Translations under genes and position numbers: made by a program
In this document: in pieces, positions 33,480 to 45,400 of the stretch
Position numbering within the stretch: position 1 is the stretch's first letter
How the letters are laid out: each line of letters starts with the position of its first letter
Notes under the pieces: model-generated
The model's database searches: none
Told to the model about the DNA's origin: nothing
Seen by the model: the letters and a program-made list of their open reading frames with translations, nothing else
Assembly (NCBI GenBank): GCA_029891385.1
Contig: CM057228.1
Span: 58,101,783-58,165,782 of the forward strand
Direction of reading: 5' to 3'
DNA: 64,000 nt
Source of the DNA: Erythroxylum novogranatense
Lineage: Eukaryota; Streptophyta; Magnoliopsida; Malpighiales; Erythroxylaceae

Positions 33480-33948
33480 GAGGCTCAGGATTCCCCGGAT
33501 GTTTTTGCGGGTATGCTTCTGATTTCTGGCTTTGAAGCATATGTATTGTTGGATCCTGGATCCACTCATTCATTTATTGCACCGCATATGACATGTAGAC
33601 TGTATGGGGTTAGAGAGAGGTTATAGTTTGGGTTAGAGGTGAGTACACCTCTGGGTAGTACGACCGTTCTAGGAGAGGTCTGCAAGGAGTGCCTGATTCA
33701 GATAGATCGAGCAGTATTGAGTGCAAATTTGATAGTGTTGTCTCTGCGGGAGATTGATGTGATTTTGGGGATGGATTGGTTGACTGCGCATAGGGCCATC
33801 ATGAACTGTTATTCTAAGGAGGTTGTATTAGAGTCTGGGTCACCCAGAGTGCTTTTCAGTGTTAGCAGGCGATGCCACCGGGATGATTTCCTTTCTGAGT
33901 GCCCTGAGGTTGATGTAGGGAGGTTGTGAGGCCTATCTGACCCATGTT
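33480..33948 (+). pseudogene. pol: Element C protease
   Basis: The frame continues after TAG 33477 with MLLISGFEAYVLLDPGSTHS, the aspartic-protease active site (DPG where relatives usually have DSG), then FIAPHMTCRLYGV and a stop near 33625. Frame 33639-33929 has VSTPLGSTTVLGE-like text and DVILGMDWLTAHRAIMNCYS, the second protease block. A short frame change follows before RT. Confidence 0.85.
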
Positions 33949-34902
33949 GTGGATACTAGAGTTGAGCAGAGATTGCAGGATATTCCCATGATCTGGGAAT
34001 TTTTGGACGTGTTTCCCGATGAGTTACCGGGTTTGTCGCCAGATCGGGAGACCGAGTTCTCGATTGACTTCGTTCCAGGTACCGCTCCTATATCTATACC
34101 TCCATATAGGATGGCACCGGTGGAACTGAGGGAGCTTAAGGCTCAGTTGTAGGAGCTTCTGGGCAAGGGGTTTATCAGACCCAGTGTTTCACCATGGGGA
34201 GCTCCAGTACTGTTTGTGAAGAAGAAGGATGGGACGTTGAGGTTGTGTATCGACTATAGGCAGTTGAATCGAGTGACAGTGAAGAATAAGTATTCACTGC
34301 CTAGGATTGATGATCTGTTTGATCAGTTGCAGGGGGATCAGGTTTTCACCAAGTTAGATATGAGATCAGGATATTATCAGTTGAGGATTGCAGAGGCCGA
34401 CGTGCCTAAGAGTGCCTTTAGGAGCAGGTATGGGTATTTCGAGTTCTTAGTGATGCCGTTTGGGTTGACTAATGCCCCGGCAGCTTTTATGGCTTTGATG
34501 AATAAGGTTTTTCAGCCCTACCTGGATCGGTTTGTGATAGTATTCATTGATGATATTTTGGTGTATTCGAGGAGTAGACAGGAGCACGTTGAGCATCTGA
34601 GGATTGTTCTGCAGGTCATGAGAGAGAGACAGTTGTTTGCCAAATTCACATAATGTGAATTCTGGCTTGATGAGGTCGTGTTTTTGGGGCACATTGTGAC
34701 TAGTGAGGGTATTCAGGTGGATCCTCGCAAGGTCGAGGCAGTGATGCATTGGGAGGTTCCTCAGAATGTATCTAAGGTTCGGAGTTTCCTAGGATTGGCC
34801 GGATATTACCGGAGGTTTGTCGAGGGATTCTCGCTGATCTCAGCCCCTCTTACAAAGCTTCTGAGGAAGAATGTGCCGTTCAGATGGACTGAGGAGTGCT
34901 AG
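33949..34902 (+). pseudogene. pol: Element C reverse transcriptase
   Basis: One frame broken only by stops: 33949-34152 ([40 protein letters not shown]), then 34216-34653 ([20 protein letters not shown] from 34210, [38 protein letters not shown], catalytic FIDDILVYS at about 34546-34572), and 34678-34902 ([37 protein letters not shown]). Stops are TAG 34150 (relatives have CAG), TAA 34651 and TAG 34900. All RT blocks and catalytic Asp residues are present, so the copy is recent enough to read throughout. Confidence 0.92.
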
Positions 34903-35615
34903 AAGAGTTTTGAGGAGTTGAAACATCGGTTGACTACTGCACCGGTGTTAGGCATCCCATTTGGGACTGGAGGCTATGTGGTGTACAGTGATGCTTCGCA
35001 TCAGGGACTGGGATGTGTATTGATGCAGCATGAAAGAGTGATAGCTTATGCCTCGAGACAGTTGAGGTCTCACGAGGTAAATTATCCAGTGCATGATTTG
35101 GAGTTAGCTGTAGTTATATTTGCTCTGAAGATCTGGAGACATTATTTGTATGGGGAGACGTTCTAGATTTTTACCGATCATAAGAGTTTGAGGTATTTGC
35201 TGAGTCAGAGAGAGTTGAATCTGAGACAGAGGAGATGGATTGAGCTGTTGAAGGATTATGACTGCACGATAGAGTATCATCCAGGGAAGGCCAATGTGGT
35301 GGCCGATGCTTTGAGTAGGAGATCTCACATTAGTACAGCTCAGATTCAATTATCGAGGTTACCTAATCTGATTCATTTGAGAGCTCTAAATGTAGAGTTG
35401 AATCTGGAGCAAGATGAGGCACTAGTTGCTACTTTGAAGTTGAGGCCAATGTTACATGATAGAATCAGAAGAGTGCAGAACAAAGATTCTGATATGATAA
35501 AGCTTTTAGAGAAAGTGAAAGCAAATCCGGAGTCCGAGTTTGAGTTGAGGGATAAGACTTTGTGGTTGAGACATAGGCTATGTGTACCTAATGTGGATAA
35601 TTTAAGGAAGCTCAT
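34903..35615 (+). pseudogene. pol: Element C RNase H and start of integrase
   Basis: RNase H begins with [17 protein letters not shown] (catalytic Asp) and [20 protein letters not shown] (catalytic Glu). After TAG 35164 it continues with [16 protein letters not shown] (Asp) and ends [19 protein letters not shown]. Frame 35188-35667 carries on into the integrase N-terminal linker ([20 protein letters not shown]). There, near 35602-35615, about 10 bases are missing relative to other elements, shifting the frame before the zinc-finger histidines. Confidence 0.88.
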
Positions 35616-36872
35616 ATGGCTGCCTATACTATGCATCCTGGTACTACCAAGATGTATAACACATTGAAGCAACATTTTTGGTGGCCTGGAATGAAGAAGC
35701 AAGTAGTTGAGTATGTGCCTAGATGTATGACGTGCCAGCGAGTGAAGGCGGAGCACCAGGCTCCCATAGGGAAGTTGAATTCGTTGCCCATTCCAGAGTG
35801 GAAATGGGAATGGATCACTGTGGATTTCATCATGGGTTTGCCTAAGACTCCGAGGCAGCATGATGCTATTTGGGTCATAGTGGACCGGTTGACTAAATCG
35901 GCCCATTTCTTACCAGTGAGAGAGAATAACTCACTTGATCAGTTGGCCCAGAAGTATGTAAATGAGGTGGTGAGGCTGTATAGAGTACCAGTGTCCATAG
36001 TATCGGACCGGGATCCTAGATTTACTTCGAGATTTTGGAAGAGCTTGCAGAATGCCATGGGAACTAAGTTGAACTTCAGTACAACATTTCATCCTCAGAC
36101 AGATGGACAGAGTGAGAGGACAATCAAGACTGTTAAGAATATGCTTAGAACTTGTGTATTGGAATTTAGAGGAGCTTGGGATCAGTATATGGCATTGATA
36201 GAGTTTGCCTACAATAACCACTACCATAGTAGTATCGGAATGGCACCGTATGAGGCATTGTACGGTAGGAAATGTCGTTCGCCATTGTATTGGGATGAAG
36301 AGGGCTTGAGAATGATGAAAGGCGCAGAGTTGATTCAGGACACAGTGGATAAGGTGAAGTTGATCCGAAGCCGAATTAAAGCGGCTCAGGATAGGCAAAA
36401 GAGTTATGTGGATCAACATCGACGTGATATAGAATACAGTGTAAGAGATAGAGTATTTTTGAAAGTGTCACCCTGGAGGGGAGTTTTGAGATTCGGTAAA
36501 AAGGGCAAGTTGAGCCCTAGGTACATTGGTCCTTATGAGATCACTGAGAAGATAGGACCTTTGGCCTATAAGTTGGCTTTACCGATTGAGATGTCTCAAT
36601 TGCATAATGTGTTCCATGTGAGTATGCTCCGAAGATACCGATCGGATCCGACACATGTGATACCGGCTCAGGAGATTGAGGTTGCTAGTAACTTGAGCTA
36701 TGTTGAAGAGCCGATCGAGATTGTGGGATCACGGATTAAGCAGTTGAGGAACAAGGTTATTCCATTGGTAAAAGTCCTTTGGAGAAACCACTCAACTGAA
36801 GAAGCAATATGGGAAACAGAGGAGCATATGAGGAGACAAAAAGAGGGGAGAGTTGTAACATCCCATTGCTAG
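35616..36872 (+). CDS. pol: Element C integrase with chromodomain-like C-terminus (intact 418-codon frame)
   Basis: This is the longest intact pol segment in the window. It shows [20 protein letters not shown] and CMTCQ (Cys37, Cys40) of the zinc finger, then [11 protein letters not shown] (Asp70), [14 protein letters not shown] (Asp131) and [12 protein letters not shown] (Glu167). Exactly 35 residues separate Asp131 and Glu167. Next come [20 protein letters not shown], the GPY/F-type module [36 protein letters not shown] and [20 protein letters not shown], a chromodomain-like segment. The Met at 35616 is internal to pol. The tail FRDEI is deleted, so the frame enters the LTR and stops at 36870. 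Confidence 0.93.
   Translation: MAAYTMHPGTTKMYNTLKQHFWWPGMKKQVVEYVPRCMTCQRVKAEHQAPIGKLNSLPIPEWKWEWITVDFIMGLPKTPRQHDAIWVIVDRLTKSAHFLPVRENNSLDQLAQKYVNEVVRLYRVPVSIVSDRDPRFTSRFWKSLQNAMGTKLNFSTTFHPQTDGQSERTIKTVKNMLRTCVLEFRGAWDQYMALIEFAYNNHYHSSIGMAPYEALYGRKCRSPLYWDEEGLRMMKGAELIQDTVDKVKLIRSRIKAAQDRQKSYVDQHRRDIEYSVRDRVFLKVSPWRGVLRFGKKGKLSPRYIGPYEITEKIGPLAYKLALPIEMSQLHNVFHVSMLRRYRSDPTHVIPAQEIEVASNLSYVEEPIEIVGSRIKQLRNKVIPLVKVLWRNHSTEEAIWETEEHMRRQKEGRVVTSHC
36838..36853 (+). other. Polypurine tract of element C
   Basis: AAAAAGAGGGGAGAG ends at the 3' LTR. The inverted repeat that precedes this tract in B, E and L is absent here through deletion. Confidence 0.85.
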
Positions 36873-37378
36873 TGAAAAGGGTAGAATGGTAAATGTGAGT
36901 GGTTTATGAGAGTTAGTGATGCACTTCCATGTTCATGCATGATATGCCATACACTTACACATAAATAGTGAATTTATTTGCACATGAAAATAATTGTACA
37001 TTCATTCATGAATAATTCCGGGTATAATTGGAATGATCTGAGAATCTTGAATGTTATTGCATTGAAAATTTTATGAGTTAGTGAAATCTTGATATTTTGT
37101 ATATTGGTGGAAGTATTATATTTGTATATGTTGGTGAAGTTATGGAGTATTGAGGAAGATATATTTATAGTAGGGAAGAAGAAATAATTAAATGAAGATT
37201 TGGAGATAGTTGGGTTGCAAAGATGATGTGGTATTGAAAAGAGGAGAACTAAATGGAGTTAGTTCCAATAAAGAACTAAGTTAGAGTTTGATCTTTACGA
37301 AAGTGACATGTGTCACTTAGACATTGTACTCTAGCTAGAAGTAGGTCACTATTCCTTGAGAGTTGACAGGTTAAATCT

Positions 37379-40300
37379 TGTTGGACCCCGATCTTTGAGT
37401 GAAAATTTGAATTATGAAAATGAAATTTAAGGAGTGCTTTGTGTATGTCTTGTATAAGAGATGACTTAAAATTTAAAGAATATTGAGAATAAAAGAAATG
37501 ATCTGATTTTGATATCTTTGGGGTTTTTAGTGGATTGGTATGGTTTATGAAATTAAGTAGATGAGTTGATTGAAATTAAGTTGAGAATCATGACTAAAAT
37601 GAGAAAGTGTGAAAATATGAAAAATGGTGAAATAGTTGACTTTTTGGCCTTTGGAAGTTGACTTTTGATTTAGGCATAATTTGAGAAAATGGTCTTCTGG
37701 AAACTTGTAGAGTACGTTAAGAGCTTTCTGTATCCATAAAGTTTGCAATTTTTCGATATCGAGAGTGGAAATTATGATCAGTCAAAAATTATATTTGGTA
37801 GAGTTGACTTTTGGCTTTTATATGGTTGAAACTTTGACTGAGAAATTTACCTAGTTAGAGGTTAATTGAGCTTTGATGTTCTTCATGAAAGTTGAAGATT
37901 GTGATTTGATCTTTATTCTGATATAAAGTATGCAATTTTTCGATCTCGGAATAATAAGTTATGATTTTTACAAGTTTATATTGTGGTTTTAGCATGATTA
38001 TTAGAGGATAGTATATTTGACCGGAAAATGGACTCCTTTAGGAATCGAATTGAGTTTTATGTCCATCATGAAAGATGTAGAGCTTCCTTTAAGCTTTCTA
38101 TAGAGACTAAGTTTGTCAAAATTGGAGTTCGGGATTAAGAGTTATGAATTTTGGAAGTTTTGGATTTTTATGTGAAAAAAGAAGAAGAGGAAATTTGTTT
38201 TATCCCCGTCACTAGGGCGACGCATCGCCCTAGCGATGGCAAGTATTTAGCTCGCGTCGCTAGGGCGACGCATCGCCGTAGTGATGGCGAGCGTTCGGCT
38301 CGCGTCACTAGGGCGACGCGTCACCAGGGCGACCTCGCCCGCACGACGTCGTTTTGATTCTTTGGTTTTCTTGACTTTACTTTCTCAAATCCGACCTTTG
38401 TTCACTATTTTGCTTATATCTTTTCCGTCCGACATCCGATTGAGTCGATTCTTGAGGTGTTGGATTCCTATGACAATTATCTACATCCTCATAGAAATTT
38501 GTGAATTTTTGAGATTAAATTAATGGAGATTAATTTAATCAAAGTGAGTCGGGAAATTTTTTGAACATGGTTCAGTATTTTGTGAAATTCGGGATCTGTA
38601 GAGATCCGATTGAAGCGATTCTTGAGGTGAAATAAAGATAGGACAAGGGGCTACAAATCATATGAAGAAATGAAATGTCAATTTTGCCCCTAAGACTTTT
38701 AATTTCTGAATTTAAGTTCGGATTAGGGTGTAAATTTTGGATTAGGAACATCTGAGAGTATTTTGAGCATAACTTTTGATCTGGGAATCGAAATGAGGTG
38801 ATTCTTATTTTGAATAAAACTAGAGACATAAGGCTACAATTGTTATGAAGACATCAAGTTTCAATTCTAGGATTAAGAATGTAAATTTTTGGACGGAAAT
38901 AATCATACATGGAAAATGTGTTAGAATATGGATATACCCGAACTGTTTTGAGCATAACTTTTGATGTAGAACTCCGAATTGAGCTCGGTTAGTGGCGTTG
39001 GATTCGTTTGATTGAGAGGAACATTTCTCAAGAAGGAAGTTTTAACAAATTCCTTCAACTCGATAGTGCGAATCAAAACCGCAAGTGAAAATGACATAAA
39101 GTAACATGTGAGGGGCATGTTGGTCTTTTTATCAAATTTTAAATGACATGGCCCTTAAAAATCAGATGAGTGTCGTTTTTAAGAGGGAGAGTTACGAATA
39201 TTCTAGAGAAAAGAAGAAGAAATAAGAAGAGAATGAAGAGTTGCTTTCGTATGGGAGAAAAGAATGGAGAAAGGAGAAAAGTAAGTGAGTTTATGATTTT
39301 TCTAAGTCTTAAAGCAAGATTTGGAGGTTGTTCCAAGAGAGAAAAAGATGGAAAAGCATGAGAGCTTCCTAAGGAACCAAGAAAATTCGAATTTGGTGGA
39401 GAAATGAGGTAAGAGAAAATTTTCAACTTTGAGTTTTTGTTGAGTTTTTGATTGAGAAACATGGAAAATGATATGGGTTTGTGATTTATGAAGTTGATTT
39501 TGATATATATGCTTTAGGATGTGTTTAATTTTGGATGAAAATTTGATTAAGGTTTAGGCTTAATCTTGTGATTAAGAACTTTGTGAAATTTTGGTGTAGA
39601 TTGATAGATAATGATATGGGTTTGTGGAATATGAAGTTAATTTTGAAGAAATTGTATTTTATGGTATTGAATTTGGATAAATTGGTTTAGGCCAATTTTA
39701 AGATTTGGGAATTTTTGAAATTGAGGATTTAGATATTTTGGAATTAATGTGAATTGATGAATTGTGAGATTAATTTTAAAAATTAAGTTAATTATGATAT
39801 TGAATTTGATTGGATTGGTTTAGGTTCAATTTGTAATTTGGGGGTTTTTGAAATTAATGATGTAACTATCTTAGAATTAGTAAGAATTGATGACTTATGC
39901 ATCAAATTGAAGGATTAAGTTATTTATGTGATTAAATTTTGATAAAATTGATTTAGGGAATTTTTAATTGGAAGGAAGAAAGGAGAAAAGGTCAAATTGA
40001 AGCATTGGACAAGATGCTAGCATGGATATGAGGTGGGTAGTATATTTATTTATTGAATTGTAAGCTAAGAATGCGAATTTGAAAAAAAAATAAAGAAGCA
40101 AAGTTTTGATAAATGATTTTATGAAAATGATTTTGAGAAAATATAAGATTTATGAAATTCATGAGTTTCAAATTATTCGATTTATGATTTAAATGATTTA
40201 AAGAAATTAGTGCATGTTTGGTCATGAATGTGATTATTATGTGATTAATTTGGTGATGTGCATTGCATTACATTGATTATGTGAATTCATGTAAATATCT

Positions 40301-41907
40301 GCTTGTGTCATTTATGACACAATTTGATGTTATGAGATGAAAAATGTGAAAAGCAAGATGTTTGAAAAGTACCTTCGGGCCATCTGAAATTATGTTTTGT
40401 TTATGTGCTATATGGGTTTGGTAAGGTCCTTTGTGAGTCAGCGCTGTCTCTACTTGTTATAGCCTTCTCCCGGCTGCCCGCTAGTGGCATAGGAGTTCCG
40501 ATTTTGGACTCCGCTCTGTTCACGTCTGCACAGAACTGCTATGCGGGAATGTGCAGTACGTCCTGTTTTTGACCGAACCAAACCAAACCATTTGATGTGT
40601 TATGTGATTTGTGTTGGATGCCGCGGTATAACCCGCAAACACACGCCGCAGTATAACTTGCAAACACCTATGGGTGGGGTGTGGGGTCCAACACTAAACC
40701 ACTTGACGTGTTATGTGATTTTGTTTTGTTTATGTTGTGATGTATTATGACGTGATGCATTCATATTTGGAATTGTACATGAGAAATGAGAAAGTAAATG
40801 TTTATGAATATTTTGAAACAAATGAAGATTTGGAAATTTTAGAAAATGTTGATGAAGGTTCATGAATGTTTTGAAAGGTTTTAAAATGAATGTTTGGATT
40901 AATTTCCGAATGGGAAATGTTTGAAAAGTTTGAAAAATAAAAGATTTTTTCGCTTATTGTTCAGTTTATAAATATATTATCCACGAGCTTCCGAGCTCAC
41001 CCCCTTTCATCCCCATCTCCGTGTTTTCACGGGAGATCGGATGGAAGACAGTATGATGTCAACCCGATAGTTTTGTATGCTTTGTTTTATGTGAAATGTT
41101 GGAGTTTAGTTTTGAAGTTGTGAAAAAGGTTTATTGGATTATGTATTGCTTTTGTTTATGGCTTGAAAAGTCATTATGTAAATTCATGATGTATTTCAGT
41201 TATGAGTTATGTATGATTGTGGAATAGATTTTGTACGTAAATTTGAATTGAGATGGATATAAATGGCAATTGGAATGTATATGAATGGCTTGTGATTGGA
41301 ATGTGTGAATATTTGACTTGAGATGTATTATGGATTGGAATGATGAAGTGTTTTAAAACTAAGATTGTGTTTCTGCGGGTGTTTGGATGCCGGACGGGAG
41401 GTCCGATGTTGCCTTGTGTTGATTGGGATATGTATTAGAAGTGTATTTCTTTCTTGCAGAAATTTTCGGGCTGTCTAAATACAGCCGTTATGCTGCCCGA
41501 TTTTCGGTAAAAATCGGGTTAAGATAAGAATAAGACTTAAGAAATTGGTTTGGTAAAGATGAAATCTGCGTGATTAAGACAAATTATATGAATTTAGTGT
41601 TATATGAGGATAAATTTCCAAAGAGGAAATTGTATGGATTAGTTATGATTTGAATGAGATTGATTAAAGAGAAAAGGAATGAATAAGAGGAAAAAAAATT
41701 ATACCGGATTTCGGAATGGTACGTCTTAGGGTTTCCAACGCAATTAGTTTCCTATGCTTCATGTTTGCAACGGATGTCGATGTTTGTTCAGGTTGATTAA
41801 TTCGTTTGCTTTGTATTTGATTCGATTCGCATTCGATTCAGAATTCTGTTCGTTTCCTTCGTTCTGCTTTTTTGGTTGGGATCCGGTTCTCGAATCGGGT
41901 ACCAACA
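37379..41907 (+). repeat. 5' LTR of element L (4529 bp)
   Basis: It contains modules with landmarks at about 37697, 37884, 38067, 38491, 38662, 38845 and 39030, a palindromic cassette (38208-38345), hairpin-forming sequence with GGAGTTCC...GGACTCC (40490-40512), and GAGCTTCCGAGCTCACCCCC (40986-41005), which resembles the TGAGTTCGCAAACTCACCC motif of other LTRs. No coding region was recognised. Confidence 0.93.
38208..38345. repeat. Three-copy palindromic cassette of the L 5' LTR
   Basis: Units of the type GTCRCTAGGGCGACGC start at 38209, 38256 and 38304 (48-bp period). CTAGGGCGA-CGCA-TCGCCCTAG forms a perfect 9-bp-armed hairpin in the first. The counterpart in the 3' LTR is at about 43314-43452 and is nearly identical. 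Confidence 0.92.
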
Positions 41908-42489
41908 TTTATGATATCAGAGCCTAGTAATATGATCTTACTTGGGCATATGTGTATGAGTAAGAAATTGGAAGAGTATGTAAGGTTATATAGTGAATGT
42001 GATTTTGATGTGAAGGACATTTTCATGAATTTGTGTGATTATGTGATTTGGGTGTTAAGAATAAGATCGATTAGAAACATGTGTTTGTGGAACTTAAGAT
42101 TTGAATTTCGTGATGAATTGGGAGAAATTGATATAGACTATACTTTCGTAAGATGAAAGAATGATGAGTTGCTAAATGATGATTGAACCGTATTAGGGTT
42201 CCTTAAGAAATGGACCATTGACTTGCGTCCATATATGAAGAAATAATGAGTTATAGATATAGTGCTTTGAGATGATATGGGTGATATGAGATACAAAAAG
42301 TGAAATGTTGTGAAGAGATATGATGAGGAACGTAGATAAGAAAAGAAATCGATTATGAGTTTTGGAAAGAAATTAGTAAGAAAGTGCTTGATGAGCTTTG
42401 TTTAGAAAGCAATTTATGCAAGAATGAGTTAATTGGAGTTTAAGTAAGTATGAATTTCGAGGACGAAATTCTTTTAAGAGGGGGAGAAA
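41908..42489 (+). other. Internal domain of element L (582 bp)
   Basis: It starts with a primer site TGATATCAGAGCC (41912-41924, one change from TGGTATCAGAGCC). A frame at 41872-42156 straddles the LTR end and shows no recognisable domain. The end carries GAATTTCG-AGGA-CGAAATTC (42452-42471) and the purine run AAGAGGGGGAGAAA up to the LTR. These are the cis signals of a Tekay-like element without its genes. Confidence 0.88.
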
Positions 42490-45400
42490 TGTTGGACCCC
42501 GATCTTTGAGTGAAAATTTGAATTATGAAAATAAAATTTAAGGAGTGCTTTGTGTATGTCTTGTATAAGAGATGACTTAAAATTTAAAGAATATTGAGAA
42601 TAAAAAAAATGATCTGATTTTGATATCTTTGGGGTTTTTAGTAGATTGGTATAGTTTATGAAATTAAGTAGATGAGTTGATTGAAATTAAGTTGAGAATC
42701 ATGACTAAAATGAGAAAGTGTGAAAATATGAAAAATGGTGAAATAGTTGACTTTTTGGCCTTTGGAAGTTGACTTTTGATTTAGGCATAATTTGAGAAAA
42801 TGGTCTTCTGGAAACTTGTAGAGTACGTTAAGAGCTTTCTGTAGCCATAAAGTTTGCAATTTTTCGATATCGGGAGTGGAAATTATGATCGGTCAAAGTT
42901 TATGTTTGATAGAGTTGACTTTTGACTTTTATATGGTTTAAACTTTGACTGAGAAATTTACCTAGTTAGAGGTTAATTGAGCTTTGATGTTCTTCATGAA
43001 AGTTGAAGATTGTGATTTGATCTTTATTCTGATATAAAGTATGCAATTTTTCGATCTCGGAATAATAAGTTATGATTTTTACAAGTTTATATTGTGGTTT
43101 TAGCATGATTATTAGAGGATAGTATCTTTGACCGGAAAATGGACTCCTTTAGGAGTCGAATTGAGTTTTATGTCCATCGTGAAAGATGTAGAGCTTCCTT
43201 TAAGCTTTCTATAGAGACTAAGTTTGTCAAAATTGGAGTTCGGGATTAAGAGTTATGAATTTTGGAAGTTTTGGATTTTTATGTGAAAAAAAAGAGGAAA
43301 TTTGTTTTATCCTCGTCACTAGGGTGACGCATCGCCCTAGCGATGGCGAGTATTTAGCTCGCGTCGCTAGGGCGACGCATCGCCGTAGTGATGGCGAGCG
43401 TTCGGCTCTCGTCACTAGGGCGACGCGTCACCAGGGCGACCTCGCCCGCACGACGCCGTTTTGATTCTTTGGTTTTCTTGACTTTACTTTCTCAAATCCG
43501 ACCTTTGTTCACTATTTTGCTTATATCTTTTACGTCCGACATCCGATTGAGTCGATTCTTGCGGCGTTGGATTCCTAAGACAATTATCTACATCTTCATA
43601 GAAATTTGTGAATGTTTGAGATTAAATTAATAGAGATTAATTTAATCAAAGTTAGTCGGGAAATTTTCTGAACATGGTTCAGTATTTTGTGAAATTTGGG
43701 ATCTGTAGAGATCCGATTGAAGCGATTCTTGAGGCAAAATAAATATAGGACAAGGGGCTACAAATCATATGAAGAAATGAAATGTCAATTTTGCCCCTAA
43801 GACTTTTAATTTCTGAATTTAAGTTCGGATTAGGGTGTAAATTTTGGATTAGGAACATCTGAGAGTATTTTGAGCATAACTTTTGATCTGGGAATCGAAA
43901 TGAGGCAATTCTTGTTTTGAATTAAACTAGAGACATAAGGATACAATTGTTATGAAGACATCGAGTTTCAATTCTGGGATTAAGAATGTAAATTTTTGGA
44001 CGGAAATAATCGTACATGGAAAATGTGTTAGAATATGGATATACCCGAATTGTTTTGAGCATAACTTTTGATGTAGTACTCTGAATTGAGCGCGGTCGGT
44101 GGCGTTGGATTCTTATGATTGAGAGGAACATTTCTCAAGAAGGAAGTTTTAACAAATTCCTTCAACTCAATAGTGCGAATCAAAACCGCAAGTGAAAATG
44201 ACATAAAGTAACATGTGAGGGGCATGTTGGTCTTTTTATCAAATTTTAAATGACATGGCCCTTAAAAATCAGATGAGTGTCGTTTTTAAGAGGGAGAGTT
44301 ACGAATATTCTAGAGAAAAGAAGAAGAAATAAGAAGAGAATGAAGAGTTGCTTTCGTATGGGAGAAAAGAATGGAGAAAGGAGAAAAGTAAGTGAGTTTA
44401 TGATTTTTCTAAGTCTTAAAGCAAGATTTGGAGGTTGTTCCAAGAGAGAAAAAGATGGAAAAGCATGAGAGCTTCCTAAGGAACCTAGAAAATTCAAATT
44501 TGGTGGAGAAATGAGGTAAGAGAAAATTTTCAGCTTTGAGTTTTTGTTGAGTTTTTGATTGAGAAATATGAAAAATGATATGGGTTTGTGATTATGACGT
44601 TTATGTTGTGATGTATTATGACGTGATGCATTCATATTTGGAATTGTACATGAGAAATGAGAAAGTAAATGTTTATGAATATTTTGAAATAAATGAAGAT
44701 TTGGAAAATTTAGAAAATGTTGATGAAGGTTCATGAATGTTTTGAAAGGTTTTAAAATGAATGTTTAGATTAATTTCCGAATGGGAAATGTTTGAAAAGT
44801 TTGAAAAATAAAAGATTTTTTCGCTTATTGTTCAGTTTATAAATATATTATCCACGAGCTTCCGAGCTCACCCCCCTTTTATCCCCATCTCCAGGTTTTC
44901 ACGCAGGAGATCGGATGGAAGACTAGTATGATGTCAACCCGATAGTTTTTGTATGCGTTGTTTTATGTGAAATGTTGGAGTTTAGTTTTGAAGTTGTGAA
45001 AAAGGTTTATTGGATTATGTATTGCTTTTGTTTATGGCTTGAAAAGTCATTATGTAAATTCATGATGTATTTCAGTTATGAGTTATGTATGATTGTGGAA
45101 TAGATTTTGTACGTAAATTTGAATTGAGATGGATATAATTGGCAATTGGAATGTATATGAATGGCTTGTGATTGGAATGTGTGAATATTTGACTTGAGAT
45201 GTATTATGGATTGGAATGATGAAGTGTTTTAGAACTAAGATTGTGTTTCTGCGGGTGTTTGGATGCCGGACGGGAGGTCCGATGTTGCCTCGTGTTGATT
45301 GGGATATGTATTAGAAGTGTATTTCTTTCTTGCAAAAATTTTCGAGCTGTCTAAATACAGCCATTATGCTGCCCGATTTTCGGTAAAAATTAGGTTAAGA

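Noticed and set aside
38151..38523. ORFs rich in Thr/Arg/His repeats over the cassette of L (also 43255-43630)
   Set aside because: They are translations of the 48-bp palindromic repeat; the LTR shows no other coding signal.
39139..39462. 107-codon minus-strand ORF, repeated at 44246-44734
   Set aside because: It lies antisense to a purine-rich LTR segment, giving Phe/Leu/Ser-rich text without a domain; its duplication follows from the LTR pair.
41872..42156. 94-codon ORF at the LTR-interior junction of L as a vestigial gag
   Set aside because: It begins inside the LTR, crosses the primer site and shows no gag motif; I treat the interior as non-coding.
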